Source: an uncultured Candidatus Saccharibacteria bacterium (GTDB lineage Bacteria > Patescibacteriota > Saccharimonadia > Saccharimonadales > Saccharimonadaceae). Taken from it: 64,000 nucleotides of DNA. The stretch spans positions 62,001-126,000 of the forward strand of contig CAMIHP010000001.1 in the NCBI GenBank assembly GCA_946222005.1. The letters are read 5' to 3'. The position numbers were made by a program, and so were the translations under genes. The notes under the pieces were generated by a model that was given only the letters and a program-made list of their open reading frames with translations, was not told where the DNA came from and made no database searches. Of this stretch, positions 47,559 through 56,901 are shown piece after piece. Every line of letters starts with the position of its first letter. Position 1 is the first letter of the stretch.

Positions 47559-48629
47559 TTATCCTCTCATTAAGCGCTCAAATTCGGTGAGGTCAACCGC
47601 AAACTCGCGGGCGCTATCATATGTCACGGTGCCACTCTGGACGAGGCTCACCAGTGTGCGATCCATCGTCTGCATGCCTTGGTCGGCCCCAGTCTGGATG
47701 ATGGCATCAAGCTGGTGACTCTTACCCTCGCGGATGACGTTACGCACCGCTGGGTTGGCTACCAAGACCTCAGCGGCCACCACTCGCCCACCACCGATGG
47801 CTGGCACGAGGCGCTGGCTACAGATTGCCATCAAGATATTGGCCAGCTGAGCCCGAATCTGTGGCTGCTGGTGCGGCGGGAAGACGTCGATCATGCGATC
47901 GATACTCTGTGCTGCACTATTGGTGTGCAAGGTGGCAAACACCAAGTGGCCTGTCTCGGCAATGGTAATGGCGGCACTAATCGTCTCAAGATCGCGCATC
48001 TCACCAATCAGCACCACGTCTGGGTCTTGGCGCAGGCTAGAGCGCAGCGCAGCGCTAAAGGAGTAGGTATCATAGTGCACTTCGCGCTGCACGACCACCG
48101 AGCGTTTACTCTTGTGAGTGAACTCAATCGGGTCTTCAATGGTGATGATGTGGTGCGACTTCTCAGTGTTGATCTTATCAATCAAAGCAGCTAGCGTGGT
48201 AGACTTACCACTACCAGTTGGTCCTGTTACCAGCACCAGGCCGCGCGGGAAGTCAGCAAAAGTCATGACGACGGGCGGCATACCAAGCTCGGTCACAGAT
48301 TTGATTTCATTCGGGATTAAGCGCAGCGCAGCCGCCAAGTTGCCCCGCTCATGAAAGGCATTAACCCGGAAGCGTCCAAGATTACCAAAGGCAAAGCTAA
48401 AGTCAAACTCTTTATCCTTCATCAGCACCTGCTGCTGGTCTTGGTCGAGAATAGCAAAAACAAGCCGCTCCACCTGTGCTTCGTCCAGCGGGCCAAAGCC
48501 CGCCACAGGGGTCAGCGCACCATCGATGCGCAGCATGGGGGGTAACCCCACCTGAATGTGCAAGTCTGAGGCGCGGCGGCGCACCACATCCTCGAGCAGG
48601 ACTTCTATGCGTAATTCTCTATTTTCCAT
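47559..48629 (-). CDS. pilT: type IV pilus retraction ATPase
   Basis: 356 aa. PilT depolymerises the pilus and generates retraction force. Walker A GPTGSGKSTT near residue 138, the Asp box (IITIEDPIEF), Walker B (DPDVVLIGEMRD), His box (GHLVFATLHTNSA), and the PilT-typical end region with AIRE-like segment VRNVIREGKSHQL. Its presence next to pilB suggests a dynamic, retractable pilus able to pull a host cell close or take up DNA. Confidence 0.95.
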   Translation of the reverse strand: MENRELRIEVLLEDVVRRRASDLHIQVGLPPMLRIDGALTPVAGFGPLDEAQVERLVFAILDQDQQQVLMKDKEFDFSFAFGNLGRFRVNAFHERGNLAAALRLIPNEIKSVTELGMPPVVMTFADFPRGLVLVTGPTGSGKSTTLAALIDKINTEKSHHIITIEDPIEFTHKSKRSVVVQREVHYDTYSFSAALRSSLRQDPDVVLIGEMRDLETISAAITIAETGHLVFATLHTNSAAQSIDRMIDVFPPHQQPQIRAQLANILMAICSQRLVPAIGGGRVVAAEVLVANPAVRNVIREGKSHQLDAIIQTGADQGMQTMDRTLVSLVQSGTVTYDSAREFAVDLTEFERLMRG

Positions 48630-48649
48630 GGTAGTTATTGGTTCCTTTC

Positions 48650-50413
48650 TTATGCTATGTCTGATGTGACACGGTTGACTTCCTCCAGGGTGGTAATCCC
48701 TTGCAGCGCCTTGAGGTAGCCATCTTGGCGCATCGTGATCATCCCTTGCTCGATGGCTTTCTTCTGGATCTCGGTACTCGACGCTCGGGCGGTAATGAGC
48801 TGCTGGATCTCCTCTGTCACTTCCATCACCTCAAAGAGTCCGGCTCGGCCGCTGTAGCCCCGTGGTGTGTTGGCCGTGTCGCGCCCCCGCACTAAGCGGT
48901 AGGATTTTTGACCAGCCAGTGGTAAGTCACTATAGCCAAGGTCGGCCGAGATTTTGGCTGCTTCTGCCTTGGTCTTGGGTAAGAGATGCCCTACGGTGCT
49001 GAGGATCATCTCTGTCTCAAGCGGGTTAGACCAATAATTCTCGTGCTGGGGCCCAATCCGGCGTACCAAGCGCTGGCCAATGATGGTATTAACTGTGCTA
49101 GCGATGAGGAATGGCTCGATATGCATATCGAGCAAGCGCGGCAACACTCCCGCTGCCGAGTTAGTGTGGAGCGTACTAAAGACAAGGTGGCCCGTCAGTG
49201 CTGCCTGAACGGCGAGATTGGCCGTCTCGTTGTCGCGGATCTCCCCCACCATCACCACATCAGGGTCTTGGCGGAGAATACTGCGCAGACCATTGGCAAA
49301 GGTGAGGCCAACGTCACTATTGACTTGGATCTGGTTGACTCCCTCCATTTTGTATTCCACGGGGTCTTCCAATGTGACGATGTTGATAGTATCGTCCTTG
49401 ATTTCTTTAATCAGCGCATAGAGGCTGGTCGACTTACCGCTACCGGTCGGGCCACTGGTGAGGATCATCCCATTGGGGCGGTGAATCCCCTGGCGAATCA
49501 GCCGGAGGGCACGCCCAGCATAGCCCATCTGCTCGAGCTCGAAGGATGTGCCAGTCTTGTCTAGCAAGCGGATCACCACCTGCTCGCCCCACACCACGGG
49601 GCTAATGGCAATACGGAGATCAACTTCCTTATCTGCCACCTTAACGGCAAACTGCCCATCCTGCGGGATGCGGTGCTCGTCGATCTTGAGCTCAGACAGG
49701 ATCTTGATCCGACTCACTAGTGCTGGCTCGATACTCTTAGGTAATTGCATAACTTCGCGCAGCACGCCATCGACGCGACAGCGAATCTTGAGCGACTTCT
49801 CGAGCGGCTCAATGTGGATATCGCTCGCACGGCTCTTTACGGCATATTCAAGGATAGTACTCAGGGCTCGGCTAATCGGCGAATCTTGGACGATCGTCTT
49901 GATATCGCCCCGAGCTTCAGCGGCTGCTTCGGCCTGCGATACTTGAGCTGCCACGTTCACGCTACTGAGGTCGGTGCGGTACTGCTCGAGCACGTGACGC
50001 ACCCCAGCCTCCGACGCCATAAAGACCTTGAGTGGGCGCTGGACGCGGTTGGCAAGGTAATCGACCGCCTGGACGTTGTTGGCATCAATCATCGCCACCG
50101 CCAAGCGGTTCTGCACCTCGGCTAGTGGTACTGCCATGAAGCGCTCGGCAATGTCAGAAGGCAAAAGCGTGAGGATATCTTGGTCGACAATTGTATTGGT
50201 GAGATTGACATACGGCACACCCGACACATGGGCAATCGCCCGAGTCAGCAGCTCATTATCGATCGCCGATTCATCAGTTAGCACAGTCAATAGTGGCCGG
50301 CCACTCTCGCGGGCCAGCTTGGTAGCATCATCAAGGCGCTGGCGCGTGATCAGCCCTTCGTCGACGAGGAGTGTGGTGAGTTTTTCTTGCATATCACTTG
50401 TCATCAGTGCCAC
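48650..50413 (-). CDS. pilB: type IV pilus extension ATPase
   Basis: 587 aa. PilB powers pilus assembly. N-terminal MshEN-like domain (about 1-150, LLVDEGLITRQRLDDA ... ASEAGVRHVLEQY), then the ATPase: RASDIHIEP, Walker A SGPTGSGKS near 328, Asp box VTLEDPVEY, Walker B DPDVVMVGEIRD, His box FSTLHTNSA. The tetra-cysteine zinc site usual for PilB/GspE is gone: the matching region (VRRIGPQHENYW ... TPRGYSGRAGLFE) has no cysteine. The start is GTG at 50413, with GAGG 6-7 nt upstream. Confidence 0.95.
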   Translation of the reverse strand: MALMTSDMQEKLTTLLVDEGLITRQRLDDATKLARESGRPLLTVLTDESAIDNELLTRAIAHVSGVPYVNLTNTIVDQDILTLLPSDIAERFMAVPLAEVQNRLAVAMIDANNVQAVDYLANRVQRPLKVFMASEAGVRHVLEQYRTDLSSVNVAAQVSQAEAAAEARGDIKTIVQDSPISRALSTILEYAVKSRASDIHIEPLEKSLKIRCRVDGVLREVMQLPKSIEPALVSRIKILSELKIDEHRIPQDGQFAVKVADKEVDLRIAISPVVWGEQVVIRLLDKTGTSFELEQMGYAGRALRLIRQGIHRPNGMILTSGPTGSGKSTSLYALIKEIKDDTINIVTLEDPVEYKMEGVNQIQVNSDVGLTFANGLRSILRQDPDVVMVGEIRDNETANLAVQAALTGHLVFSTLHTNSAAGVLPRLLDMHIEPFLIASTVNTIIGQRLVRRIGPQHENYWSNPLETEMILSTVGHLLPKTKAEAAKISADLGYSDLPLAGQKSYRLVRGRDTANTPRGYSGRAGLFEVMEVTEEIQQLITARASSTEIQKKAIEQGMITMRQDGYLKALQGITTLEEVNRVTSDIA

Positions 50414-50425
50414 ACGCTACCTCTG

Positions 50426-50656
50426 TTATTTCTGCTGCGATTGCCCAATGATCGTCTCGACCGCTGGGTTGATCGCCTCCTTGTTAAACACTGCGCTGTC
50501 TGGCTCATCAATCGTATCCGAAAGCTTCTCGACTGTCTCTACCTTGGTGCCACGCTGTGGCATTTGCAAGAATGGAATGCTACTGGCCACAAAAAACGCC
50601 ACCACTACTGATATACTAGCGATCAAGATGATCATTGCGATGTCGGTCTTCTTCAT
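50426..50656 (-). CDS. small pilus-operon membrane protein
   Basis: 76 aa. One N-terminal membrane helix (about 6-28, MIILIASISVVVAFFVASSI) and a short acidic periplasmic/extracellular tail. It overlaps the end of the PilO-like gene by 4 nt (ATGA) and precedes pilB. By position it might stand in for PilP, linking the PilN/PilO pair to other parts, but there is no detectable sequence similarity. Confidence 0.7.
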   Translation of the reverse strand: MKKTDIAMIILIASISVVVAFFVASSIPFLQMPQRGTKVETVEKLSDTIDEPDSAVFNKEAINPAVETIIGQSQQK

Positions 50657-51336
50657 GGTTTGATGTCCTTTTTCTTTAGCTCGATGGTTTTGGCTGGCGA
50701 GTAGTAGGCATGGGCCGAGATCTTCATGGCGACTTTGCTATCAGTCCGCTCGATGGTCATGCGGTCAATCTCGATCACGCGGATGGAGCGCTCGAAGCGC
50801 TGCAAAAGCTCGCGCAGAGCGTTGGGATTACTGGCCGATACCTCCATAGTGAAGTGAATAGACTGCAAGTTGCCATTGCTGGCGGCTGCACCAGTACTGC
50901 CAGACGACTCGCTGTCGTCCGTTTGGTCGATATTAAGCGAATCAAGTGACACGCCTGCCACACCATTGACCAGCTTAGACTGGAGCGATGCACCCAGCGC
51001 GAGAGCGTTATCCTCCGCCGGCAGAGCATCAAGCACCACCTGGAGCGCCTTCTCATCATTGTTGATGCGGCTGGCATTGAGGTGTGAGTTGGTCTCCAGC
51101 ACCTTTAGCTCACCGCGTAGCTTCTCGACTGCGTCGTTGTTGTTCTTGAGTACGGCCGCGGTGTTATTTTTCTCGCCAAGCACTCGCTCTTTGAAGATAA
51201 TTTGCTGCACCAAAAACCACGATATCACCAGTGCGAAACCCACAATCACCGAGGCTCCAGCCACCCAGAGGAACATCACTCGGCTGGATTGCTCGATCTG
51301 CTGGCGCTTGTGGATGGCGGCGTCTTTTTTACTCAT
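50653..51336 (-). CDS. pilO: PilO-like inner-membrane pilus protein
   Basis: 227 aa. Short cytoplasmic tail, one helix (about 20-44), a coiled coil (about 45-100, KNNNDAVEKLRGELKVLETN) and an alpha/beta domain containing the segment FTMEVSASNPNALRELLQRFERSIRVIEIDRMTI, which is PilO-like. PilO pairs with PilN to form the alignment complex around the platform. It starts directly next to the pilN stop. Confidence 0.85.
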   Translation of the reverse strand: MSKKDAAIHKRQQIEQSSRVMFLWVAGASVIVGFALVISWFLVQQIIFKERVLGEKNNTAAVLKNNNDAVEKLRGELKVLETNSHLNASRINNDEKALQVVLDALPAEDNALALGASLQSKLVNGVAGVSLDSLNIDQTDDSESSGSTGAAASNGNLQSIHFTMEVSASNPNALRELLQRFERSIRVIEIDRMTIERTDSKVAMKISAHAYYSPAKTIELKKKDIKP

Positions 51337-52062
51337 TTAGTTTTTCTCCTTGTTGGTCGCCTTGGGCGTAAAGAGGCTATCGGGCACATGCAGGCGCGAG
51401 TCGGTCACATTAGTACTACCAGTTGGGGCTTCAATGCGCAGATTCTTAGAGCTATTAGAGAGAAGCTCCTTGGGGTAGGTAAAGGTCAGCTTGAAGCGCA
51501 GCACCTTAGCTCCACTGGCGTCCTCGCCATAGCTGGTATCACTCACCGTCACATCGTCAGCCAGCTTGACGGTCTGGACGCGGTTATCGCCATCAGCGTA
51601 GCTCAGCTTGGTGTTGAGGATCATTTTCTTGAGCTTATCCGTTGCCTCAAAGCTGTTGGCTGCCGACCCCTCAATGGATAGTTTCGTCTCAGACGGGTCG
51701 AGACTGACGGTCGACATCTTCACATCATTGGGCGCGGCAGGGTTAATAGCACTGAGCACATCGAAGATCCGCGAGTCGATACTCTTATCCTTGTGCATCG
51801 AGGAGAGCTGAGCTAGTTGGTTTTGGATGGTGACGATCTGATTGGCATCTTTAACACTGCTAATCTTGCCGTACTGGTCTTTGATCTCGTTATCGGTCAG
51901 CCACTCGCGGGCACTCTGCGTACCAACATACACCACCAGCAGCGCCACCGCTGCACCAGCGATAATGCTCACGAGAATGGAGAGCGATATCACACCATTG
52001 CGCATGCGCTGGGCATGCAGATATTCGCGCTTGACATCAGGAATGAGGTTAATCTCTATCAT
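51337..52062 (-). CDS. pilN: PilN-like inner-membrane pilus protein
   Basis: 241 aa. The N-terminal MIEINLIPDVKREYL is the PilM-binding motif (INLIP) of PilN; then one helix (about 26-50) and a periplasmic-type domain with an added C-terminal tail rich in Ser/Thr. Overlaps pilM by 4 nt. Confidence 0.88.
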   Translation of the reverse strand: MIEINLIPDVKREYLHAQRMRNGVISLSILVSIIAGAAVALLVVYVGTQSAREWLTDNEIKDQYGKISSVKDANQIVTIQNQLAQLSSMHKDKSIDSRIFDVLSAINPAAPNDVKMSTVSLDPSETKLSIEGSAANSFEATDKLKKMILNTKLSYADGDNRVQTVKLADDVTVSDTSYGEDASGAKVLRFKLTFTYPKELLSNSSKNLRIEAPTGSTNVTDSRLHVPDSLFTPKATNKEKN

Positions 52063-53111
52063 GCGTCGTTCCTCCGTTTTGCTAGGCCCACTGCTGTGGC
52101 AAACTCTGGTGCGACGTTAGCCAATTGCTCTTGGCTCGTCTGAGGCATATGGATACCCTGCCAGGGGTTACCCGGGGCGGTCGGGACCTCTACCTTGGCC
52201 GCAACATACTCGCTGAGATGTGGAATCATCTCGCCAAAGCCCGTCAGTGTAATACTCGACACCTGGGCACTGGCGTAGCGCGTCTGGAAGAATTTGATTG
52301 ATTTAATAAGCTCGCTCGCAAAGTTATCCAGCGCCCCCTCAATAGCACGCACCACCTGCCCATCGAGCTTATCCTCCGCCAGACCAAACTTGAGAATGAA
52401 CTGCCGAGCTTGGTCCTCCTGAACGCTGAGGTTTTGTACTGCCGACTTGACGAGGCTGCTGACACCAGACGGAATAGTCCGAACAAGGCGCGGTGCTCCA
52501 CCGTAGATAATGGCGAGGTCAGTCGAGAGTTCACCAATGTCGATCAACATCACCGCGGCACCATTTGCCGCTTGCCGAGATGGCGCAAAGGCCCGCACCA
52601 TCGCGATTGGGTCGGGCTCGATAGCAATCACATTCAGCCCCAGGCCCTCGATAAACTCCAGCTGGTCTTCGCTATACCCCTTCGACACACTGCTAATCAG
52701 CACCTCTTGCTGATCGCTTGCGTGGAGCGATGGCCCAAGCAGCACCCAATCTACCTTAGCGTCGTCCGACATCGGCACATATTGGTCAATTTGATATTTC
52801 ATCGTGGCACGCAGCTCGGCATCGGAAACTTGCGGCACATCGACCACTGTTGTAAAGGTCTTGTTGGATGGCAGGCCAATCGCAACATTCTTCGTCTTGA
52901 TGCCACTCTGGCCCACGGCAGTCATAATAACTTCGCCCAGGCGGCGGCGCGACTCTGGTGCATCGCTGCTAGTAATACGGCGGTCAACGGGCGCATAGCC
53001 ATGTGCCACGAGCTCCCACTCGTCGCCAGCTGGTGCTAGCTGCAAAACCCGCACGGCATTGGTGCCGATATCGAGTGCAAAGAAATCGCCCGACCCTTTT
53101 TGAAACTTCAT
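52059..53111 (-). CDS. pilM: type IV pilus actin-like ATPase
   Basis: 350 aa. PilM is the actin-fold protein that binds PilN at the cytoplasmic side. FALDIGTNAVRVLQL (phosphate 1), VMLIDIGELSTDLAIIYGG (phosphate 2), and SITLTGFGEMIPHLSEYV (adenosine motif). I place the start at the ATG at 53111: TATAAT (53120-53125) is 8 nt upstream; the ATG at 53117 is only 2 nt from the -10 box and could not be in the mRNA. First gene of the pil operon, which is thus probably leaderless. Confidence 0.93.
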   Translation of the reverse strand: MKFQKGSGDFFALDIGTNAVRVLQLAPAGDEWELVAHGYAPVDRRITSSDAPESRRRLGEVIMTAVGQSGIKTKNVAIGLPSNKTFTTVVDVPQVSDAELRATMKYQIDQYVPMSDDAKVDWVLLGPSLHASDQQEVLISSVSKGYSEDQLEFIEGLGLNVIAIEPDPIAMVRAFAPSRQAANGAAVMLIDIGELSTDLAIIYGGAPRLVRTIPSGVSSLVKSAVQNLSVQEDQARQFILKFGLAEDKLDGQVVRAIEGALDNFASELIKSIKFFQTRYASAQVSSITLTGFGEMIPHLSEYVAAKVEVPTAPGNPWQGIHMPQTSQEQLANVAPEFATAVGLAKRRNDA

Positions 53112-53177
53112 ACTCATCTATTATACATAAGCAACATTGGTTTAGGCAAGGGGGTTGGTGGAGGAAAATATCAGTAA

Positions 53178-53206
53178 TTGACTTTTTCATCATTGTCTGA
53201 TATATA
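53178..53206 (+). promoter_or_regulatory. promoter of the poly-C gene
   Basis: TTGACT (53178-53183), 17 nt, TATATA (53201-53206). GAGG follows and an ATG stands at 53217. Confidence 0.65.
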
Positions 53207-53216
53207 TGAGGTTATT

Positions 53217-53991
53217 ATGAAATTCTTTGATCGACTCTCCCAAGAACCAAATACCACCCCCCCCCAATGAGCTGAGCGATAAGTCGCCCGGCGGCCGAAC
53301 ACGGCGAGCGCTTGCAGCTGCGGCAGATCAGCTTGCAGAGGAGCAACGTAGACACAAGGAAGAAATGCTCAAATATGAGCGCGAGGCTCAGCACTCTCAG
53401 GAAATGCGCAGAGAATTCCTGGAGCGTTCTGGGGCATACCCTGCACCGCCCGACCTATACGCACTATGGCTCTATGCTTATCTAGAACAGGGCAACAAGA
53501 TTACTCATCCAAGAGATTATCTTTTCTCACGCGGACAGCTCAGGAAAGACGAGACTATTACACAGCAGTCGCTTGTCTCGATTGGGCCAAGTGGTGCAGT
53601 ATTTGAGGACGAAGAGGTATCGTATTACGACCAAGATGTTGTCTGGGTACCAACGAAAAGCTGTGAAGGAAACTTTATTCCAGCAGGCTATGGTTCTCAG
53701 GCACTGACTATTATGTATTTACCCGACCTTGTCAAGCTAGACACTCGCTCAACTTCTGGTGATAGGCGCCCAGGCTGGGAGTACGGTCACTCGAAACTGC
53801 TTACTCTGAAGCTCGACAAGTTATCACCAACTGGCCTTCGCGCTTCAACAAATGAGCCAGATGTCATCGAGTCCTATACCGATATAACCGACATGATCAT
53901 GGGATTCACTGGTAACTTCGATCCAGCAGCGATGCGCCAAAAGCTAAAAGATGCCAAGAACCGGCCCGGCCAGGAGTTGGAGCAACTATAA
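53217..53991 (+). CDS. hypothetical soluble protein, out of frame at a C9 tract
   Basis: The promoter, an SD (GAGG) and an ATG at 53217 begin a frame (MKFFDRLSQEPNTT) that stops at 53268-53270, just after nine C (53257-53265). The long frame of 254 codons (53227-53991) is one phase off and opens only with a TTG lacking an SD. With eight C the two would join into a protein of about 256 aa: coiled-coil N-terminus (DQLAEEQRRHKEEMLKYERE), then a mixed domain (ALWLYAYLEQGNK ... SEDEEVSYYDQDVVWVP-like segment) and a helical end. Not recognised. This is either a phase-variable OFF state or a sequence error. Confidence 0.65.
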
Positions 53992-54036
53992 CTCACGCTT
54001 TGCTATATTGAGTCTGGTATCTTCTACCGCAATAAA

Positions 54037-54068
54037 GGAGCAGCTCCTAGCCTGCTCCTTTTCTTGTG
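54037..54068. terminator. bidirectional terminator
   Basis: AGGAGCAG-ctcctagc-CTGCTCCT with T runs on both sides, between the convergent gene at 53217 and the large surface-protein gene. Confidence 0.75.
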
Positions 54069-54089
54069 GCCTGTAGCTAATCATCATAG

Positions 54090-56504
54090 CTAAAACCGTG
54101 GTGCGGCTTCTGTTGTGGTGGCGGTGGTGATGGGCAGGTCGTTGTTTTTATTGTAACGCGAGCCCCACATAAAGACGTCGGCGCGTTGGTTGAGCACCTC
54201 AGCAGCTTCGGCGAGGTTGTCCTTCTCAGCGCCAAAGGTGCGGCGCAGCTGGAGCTGGCGCGCCATGATGGTACCGTTGATGGTGAGCTTTTCTTTGCAG
54301 GTCTCGGCGGTGAGACCATTGAAATACGCACCAACGTGACGGATCTCGTCGCAGGTAGAGATGACTCCCCCACTGCCACCGGTTGGCTGAGCAATCAGCC
54401 AGGCATTCACTTCTTTAACATTATGTCGAACAACGATATTCTTAGCCTTGATGACGAGCTGCGAAAGCTTGGTGGCATCATCTACTGTAGTGGCACCATA
54501 CTTGAGGTCACCATCGATCGTCACTGTGCCGCTTGCTTCCACCACCAGCGTGCTACTACCGGGCAGTGTGCCATGAATGGTGGCATCGCCGTTGACGGTG
54601 CGTACATTATGGCCAGCAAAGCTCCCGACATCAATCGATGTACCAGCCGCTGTACCTCGGCCAAAGCTTGGCACTTTCACATTGCTCGGTGGTGCCCAGC
54701 GACCAGCTGGCGTGGTGGTGTTGGCAAAGGCAAGGCTATCCTTGGAGCGGTCATAATCACCACCATACCCCCGCCGGCCAGACAATACACCACCGGTGGC
54801 AGAGAGGATTTTGCCGCCATTTTGCGGGGCCATCATGCCATATTCGGCCCAGCTGCCATACATATTGCCATCTTTGGTCGTCTTGAGGGTGACGATCTGT
54901 GCATCGCCATTGCCACTCGCCGCGCCAATGCCGTTGCCGACGCGCAAGTCGCCACCCCAAATCTGCACCCATGGTAGCTTCGTCACCGTTACGCAGGCGG
55001 GCGAGGAAATACGACGCTCATTGCCGTCGGTGTGTTTATAATTATAATCTTTGATAGCAACAATGCGACAGATCATATCCCCCACCTTGGCATCGGCAGC
55101 GTTGATATCTTTGGTGTCATTCAGGCGGGTGTGGCTGTCGAGATATTTTTTGTTCTCACGAAAGGTGGGTTCGTTGGTACAGTCGATCGGCTGCTTGCCG
55201 CGCAGCCAGGTGCACGCTGTGTCACTGCCACTGTAGCTACCCAGGGCATAGGGATAGCCCACTGCCGCCCCACGGTCGAAGATGCTGCTCAAGCTGCCAA
55301 GGAACTGCTGGCGGTGCTGCCCTCGCACGATAAACTGGTAGGCCGCGGCTTCGCTCTCACTCCGGTCTTTGTCGAGGCTTGCACCAGTATTGTGGATGGA
55401 TTCATCAATCCGGCTGGGCGCAATATTCCCACCCTCCAGCGTGGCAAGCTTCTTGCCATCAATTGTGGCCGATGGATAGAGCTCAAAATCTGAGTGCACA
55501 CTAGCACACGCCGGATCGCTGCGCCGCCACGCTGGGTCACCAGCAATGCCAGGTGACCACGATATCCGTTGACAGAGTGTGCGGCCAACGTCGCTCGTTT
55601 GAATGCGATAACTCGTGAAGCGGTCAGTCATGCCGCCACTTGGATACACCGTATAAAAGAGCTGTCCAGACTGGCCCGTCACATTGCGCGCCAGGCTATG
55701 CCCACCACTGTAATTATTAGCAAAGCCGGTGCCGTCCATCCCCACCGATACGGTTGCGCTGTTGGGGCCGTTGTTGCGGAGGTCGTGCGCCCAGTAAATT
55801 TGCTCACCCGGAAAGGCTCGGACGGATTTTTGCATATTTTGCGTACCAGGCCACTGCTTACCCACATAGCTTTGGCCGTTGATCGTCCAGGGTGGAATGC
55901 GCCGCGTGATCGTCACATTGACATCGCTTGTACCACAGGCAATATTCTCGCTGGCGGCAAGGGTACGCCCGCCATCAGTCGAGATACAGCTATACAGACC
56001 AATCCCCACCGTACGCGACTGCCCCACCGGGATATCAAACTGGCCAATGTCGAGTTGCGCTCGCACTTCACCCCCCTGGCTGGTGTATTGGTTTTGGCCA
56101 CTGACACGCCCGCGGTACATCACGCTCGACTGGACGTTCTTGATACGGCTATTGCGGTTGTAGTTCCAATTCATGTTGCGGTCGAGGTGCATCGAGCTAA
56201 TGTCGAAGGGACCCGAGCGGTTACCCGAGTAACCCGAGCCACGAATGACAATATCGACGAGGCCTGTCTGATTGTGGTCGATCGAGATACCCGACTTATA
56301 ATAATTCCGCTCGCCAGGCTGCGAAAACCACACTACTGCACAGGGACTGCCACTGCGGCACAGCTCAGGCAGCTTTGCCTCGACCTCGTTGTTGGGCCGA
56401 GCTGCCACCAGCCCGCCCAGCGCCGCACTCACCCCCACAGCGCACAGTAACCCCAGCAGGCCAGCACGCACCAGTGATTGGCGGCAAAAGTGTACAAATG
56501 TCAT
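54090..56504 (-). CDS. large secreted surface protein next to the pilus genes
   Basis: 804 aa from the ATG at 56504. Signal-peptide-like N-terminus (VRAGLLGLLCAVGVSAALGGLVAARP), a cysteine-paired region (ELCRSGSPC), several beta-rich stretches with GxNxS-type repeats, and a C-terminal part of beta-strand turns (VNGDATIHGTLPGSSTLVVE, GTVTIDGDLKYG) resembling polymer-forming/beta-helix proteins, then an alpha-helical tail. No known family. TATAAT (56512-56517) stands 7 nt before the ATG. Its position divergent from ychF and beside the pil operon makes a pilus-linked adhesin or surface fibre the best guess. Confidence 0.7.
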   Translation of the reverse strand: MTFVHFCRQSLVRAGLLGLLCAVGVSAALGGLVAARPNNEVEAKLPELCRSGSPCAVVWFSQPGERNYYKSGISIDHNQTGLVDIVIRGSGYSGNRSGPFDISSMHLDRNMNWNYNRNSRIKNVQSSVMYRGRVSGQNQYTSQGGEVRAQLDIGQFDIPVGQSRTVGIGLYSCISTDGGRTLAASENIACGTSDVNVTITRRIPPWTINGQSYVGKQWPGTQNMQKSVRAFPGEQIYWAHDLRNNGPNSATVSVGMDGTGFANNYSGGHSLARNVTGQSGQLFYTVYPSGGMTDRFTSYRIQTSDVGRTLCQRISWSPGIAGDPAWRRSDPACASVHSDFELYPSATIDGKKLATLEGGNIAPSRIDESIHNTGASLDKDRSESEAAAYQFIVRGQHRQQFLGSLSSIFDRGAAVGYPYALGSYSGSDTACTWLRGKQPIDCTNEPTFRENKKYLDSHTRLNDTKDINAADAKVGDMICRIVAIKDYNYKHTDGNERRISSPACVTVTKLPWVQIWGGDLRVGNGIGAASGNGDAQIVTLKTTKDGNMYGSWAEYGMMAPQNGGKILSATGGVLSGRRGYGGDYDRSKDSLAFANTTTPAGRWAPPSNVKVPSFGRGTAAGTSIDVGSFAGHNVRTVNGDATIHGTLPGSSTLVVEASGTVTIDGDLKYGATTVDDATKLSQLVIKAKNIVVRHNVKEVNAWLIAQPTGGSGGVISTCDEIRHVGAYFNGLTAETCKEKLTINGTIMARQLQLRRTFGAEKDNLAEAAEVLNQRADVFMWGSRYNKNNDLPITTATTTEAAPRF

Positions 56505-56602
56505 GCTTATGATTATAGCAAAGTTAGGGCAATTGTGCACTGTGTTCATGACGCAAGGCAGAGACATCGCCATATATTCTTATATAGCTCATAAATATCG
56601 TT

Positions 56603-56755
56603 AGCTCTCCCTCCTCACCACTTCATCCGATGGAGTGTGAAAACCGGTCGTAATGACCGGTTTTCAGCCCAACGCAAGAGGTCGATACCTGGGAGGTGTC
56701 GACCCTTGTAGTGTTCCTGAGGAGGGAGTGTGAGGAGGGTGAGCGTGAGATAGCG
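56603..56755 (-). repeat. R2 structured repeat, copy A
   Basis: Inverted copy of 46156-46306, about 150 nt. Read on the minus strand: CTCACGCTCACCCTCCTCAC edge, GTCGACACCTCCC ... hairpin, GGGCTGAAAACCGGTCAT-tac-GACCGGTTTTCACACTCC, CATCGGATGAAGTGGTGAGG edge. The loop of the GTCGAC hairpin differs between copies while the stem is kept. Lies between the surface-protein gene and ychF, both transcribed away from it. Confidence 0.85.
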
Positions 56756-56901
56756 CAGGGCTTATCTTGTAATGAAGCAAAATAGCACACCAATGACGAA
56801 AGAGCCTTACTTTATAATTATATAAAGCGCAATGCATCCACCTTCCTCGCATTTTCCTCTTCCCCCTGCCGATTTCCCCTTTGCGCTGCTATACTATATA
56901 T

